Assembly: GCA_022561355.1 (NCBI GenBank)
Contig: JADFRJ010000132.1
Location: 1-6,677, forward strand
Direction: 5' to 3'
From: Chloroflexota bacterium
Lineage (GTDB): Bacteria > Chloroflexota > Dehalococcoidia > DSTF01 > RBG-16-68-14
Length of the DNA: 6,677 nucleotides
This document shows positions 4,965-6,677 of this stretch, piece by piece (position 1 is the first letter of the stretch; the number at the start of each line of letters is the position of its first letter). Under the pieces are notes generated by a model, which worked only from the letters and a program-made list of their open reading frames with translations, was not told the origin of the DNA and searched no databases. The position numbers and the translations under genes are program-made.

Positions 4965-6677
4965 ATGAAGTTCGGAAGAATCAAACGGAGAGAGACCAGC
5001 ACCATGAACCATGACACGAGGGCGCTACGAACGTCTTCGCGGTGGGGTCTAGTGGCTGTTGCGTTACTCATCATCGTGGCCATGGTAGGAGTCACCATGG
5101 TGGCCGGAACGTCTGGATCTGACGACAAGATGACTTCCCTAGGCAAGTTCCAGATAGAAGTCCACCCAGCGTTTCAACCTCTCATGGCCGGATACCCGGG
5201 CTACGACGCCACCGAGTTCACGCTGACGAGCCCCACGCTCCATGACCCGAACACCGTCGTCGGCAGAAGCGTTTATCACCTGGACGGAGACACAACAGAC
5301 GCTGGCGGCGCCATCGTCGGCAGCGCCAAAACCATCATCTCCGACAGCACCTTCTCCTTGGTGCCCGCATTCGAGGGCCCCCCGGGGTCGCGGGAGATCC
5401 ACACTGAGATCCGCGAACTGAACCTGAAGGCCGGCGCGGTAGCCGTCCGGGCCGGCATCGATGCGCCCGACCAGCCGATCAGCCCCGGCGAGGTGGAGTC
5501 GAAAGACCCTACCGGCGCATCAGACTTCCCCGCCGATAGCTTCTTCAACGTCTTCGTAGAGGTGGACCTGCCGGCCGTGGCCTCGTTCCCAGGCGGCACG
5601 CTCTTCAACTCCTCTCCGCTCCTGGTCGTGAACGAGGACATCATAAGCCTTCCTCCCAAGGTGGTCTACCGGCATGGGAACAGCAGCGCGGTCCCGGTAT
5701 ATTTCAAGACCACCAGCGTGCCCTTCTGGACGGCCGGCGATCTCTTTGGCTGGCTGGTGCTGGCCGGGCACGGCGCCGGCTTCGACGATTCTCCCGAGGA
5801 CATCGCTGAGTTCGAGCAGATCTACGCAAAGGAGGTCGAGCCCTTTCCGTTGCCGATCAACGACGTCAACGATGGCAACCTGGCGGGCGTATCCGACATC
5901 CTCGTCGGCAGCGTGAACACCGGCGCCGGCCTGTTCTACTGCATCGCCAAGACAGACCACGAAAGTGCCACCAACGCGATCACGACGTACCTCCAGTGCA
6001 ACATCGACATCGAAGGCGCCGGCGTTGCGCCGACGACCAACACGCCGCCGTCCTGGAGTGACACCTGTGTCACGCTTTCCGAACGGACCCCGCCGGAGTG
6101 CGTACCAGGCCAGCTCAACAACCCATCGGAGACGGGCGCTGACGCGCTCGCGGGCCCGCCGCCCCCGCCGCCGTACACGAGCCTGGCGCCGAGCATCGGC
6201 CGTGGCTTCTTCTACCCGGGTGGCGTAGGCGCCCCACCCAGCGCGCTCTGTGACACCACAGACTGCACGGTCGTCACGTCCTGCTTCGAGGATGTCGGCC
6301 CAATCAAGGGCACGGGCCCGAACATCATCTCGACCGCCGTCATCCTAGACCCGAAGGGTGAGATCACCGTGCAGGCGGACACGGACGGCGACACGGTCAA
6401 GGACACGCAGGTGGACCGGGTCTCAAACGGGTTCGTGGACATCTGGTACAACCAGAGCAACCAGAGTTGCACGGACCTTATGCCCAAGGGCGAACCGGAC
6501 TTCGACGACCTGCCGCTGCAGTCCATCCAGGTGAACGACAAGGGCGGCACGAACGTGAACCCGAACCCGGCGCCGTGGCGCCCGGGCCCGAAGCCCGGCG
6601 CTACCACCATCGACTTCGACGGTGACGGCTGCACGGACGAGCAGGAGCTGGACCCGAAGGCTATCGGCAAGTGTGGG
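4965..6677 (+). CDS. Large exported protein with Cys-rich half and C-terminal Ca-loop module (3' end outside window)
   Basis: The frame runs without a stop from ATG 4965 to the window edge, at least 571 residues. A basic N-terminus (residues 2-26) precedes one hydrophobic segment (27-48, WGLVAVALLIIVAMVGVTMVAG-like), a signal sequence or anchor. The body is predicted beta-rich, with a SFFNVFVEVDLP block near 192-203. The first 325 residues have no cysteine; residues 326-571 have ten, implying an extracellular disulfide-bonded domain. A six-Pro run (398-403) lies between the Cys clusters. DTDGDTVKD (472-480) resembles a degenerate Ca loop. At 550-561, DFDGDGCTDEQE is a canonical EF-type loop with the same DGDGC core as the left-edge gene, so a dockerin-like tail probably follows beyond the window. 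I do not recognise the main body. A strong ribosome site, a promoter at 4645 and a long structured leader precede it. Confidence 0.82.
   Translation, partial: MKFGRIKRRETSTMNHDTRALRTSSRWGLVAVALLIIVAMVGVTMVAGTSGSDDKMTSLGKFQIEVHPAFQPLMAGYPGYDATEFTLTSPTLHDPNTVVGRSVYHLDGDTTDAGGAIVGSAKTIISDSTFSLVPAFEGPPGSREIHTEIRELNLKAGAVAVRAGIDAPDQPISPGEVESKDPTGASDFPADSFFNVFVEVDLPAVASFPGGTLFNSSPLLVVNEDIISLPPKVVYRHGNSSAVPVYFKTTSVPFWTAGDLFGWLVLAGHGAGFDDSPEDIAEFEQIYAKEVEPFPLPINDVNDGNLAGVSDILVGSVNTGAGLFYCIAKTDHESATNAITTYLQCNIDIEGAGVAPTTNTPPSWSDTCVTLSERTPPECVPGQLNNPSETGADALAGPPPPPPYTSLAPSIGRGFFYPGGVGAPPSALCDTTDCTVVTSCFEDVGPIKGTGPNIISTAVILDPKGEITVQADTDGDTVKDTQVDRVSNGFVDIWYNQSNQSCTDLMPKGEPDFDDLPLQSIQVNDKGGTNVNPNPAPWRPGPKPGATTIDFDGDGCTDEQELDPKAIGKCG

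Noticed and set aside
5520..5960. Open frame on the minus strand within the large exported-protein gene
   Set aside because: The plus frame is open for 571 codons with a signal segment and ribosome site; the minus frame shows no domain and is a shadow.
1..6677. CRISPR array, insertion-sequence inverted repeats or replication origin
   Set aside because: No regularly spaced repeats, no transposase and no iteron or DnaA-box cluster seen in the window.

Overview
The window is a GC-rich bacterial chromosome segment. It probably comes from an uncultured Chloroflexota, Dehalococcoidia-like. That is an inference from the style of two secreted proteins at the window edges: a DxDGDGCxDxxE calcium loop, a NP...WDFYDV stretch, then two dockerin-like helices (V-I-N-x-x-D-I-L-x-V-A) and a near-terminal Cys. 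I recall this layout from such genomes. No marker gene settles the taxonomy.

Layout, left to right. (1) Positions 3-668 hold the 3' end of a secreted beta-propeller-like protein with the Ca/dockerin-like tail. (2) Positions 734-2201 hold a miniature integrative element bounded by a perfect 30-bp direct repeat. The right copy is the 3' third of an intact tRNA-Lys(UUU) gene on the minus strand, and the left copy is the displaced tRNA end. The element holds a decayed tyrosine integrase (764-1333) and one intact cargo gene, a NYN/PIN-like predicted ribonuclease (1438-2067). Between them lies a compact block: an exact TTGACA-N17-GATAAT promoter overlapping the integrase stop, two consecutive 9-bp hairpins with C(UNCG)G loops, and a T tract. 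This promoter / structured short RNA / terminator / nuclease order is the most interesting part of the window. (3) A minus-strand gene (2359-3357) encodes a calycin-like protein (AttH/CrtC-like, DUF7064/7065 type). It is divergent from (4) a cytoplasmic beta-lactamase-fold serine hydrolase (3509-4579). The two share a 151-bp intergenic region with two perfect hairpins. (5) A roughly 385-bp non-coding stretch (4580-4964) has a second TTGACA-N17-GATAAT promoter and an unusually long leader with many stems. (6) From 4965 to the window end runs an exported protein of at least 571 residues. It breaks off just after entering the same DxDGDGC module seen in the leftmost gene.

How it fits together. 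The two edge genes are cell-surface or secreted proteins that share a C-terminal module, and the element appears to have landed in the tRNA gene next to the left one. The integrase can no longer work: its N-terminus is missing, it has two compensating frameshifts, and its first catalytic Arg is lost or out of frame. The nuclease keeps all its acidic motif residues. The divergent calycin-like and hydrolase genes are ordinary chromosomal genes; a shared role in small-molecule metabolism is possible but nothing here demonstrates it.
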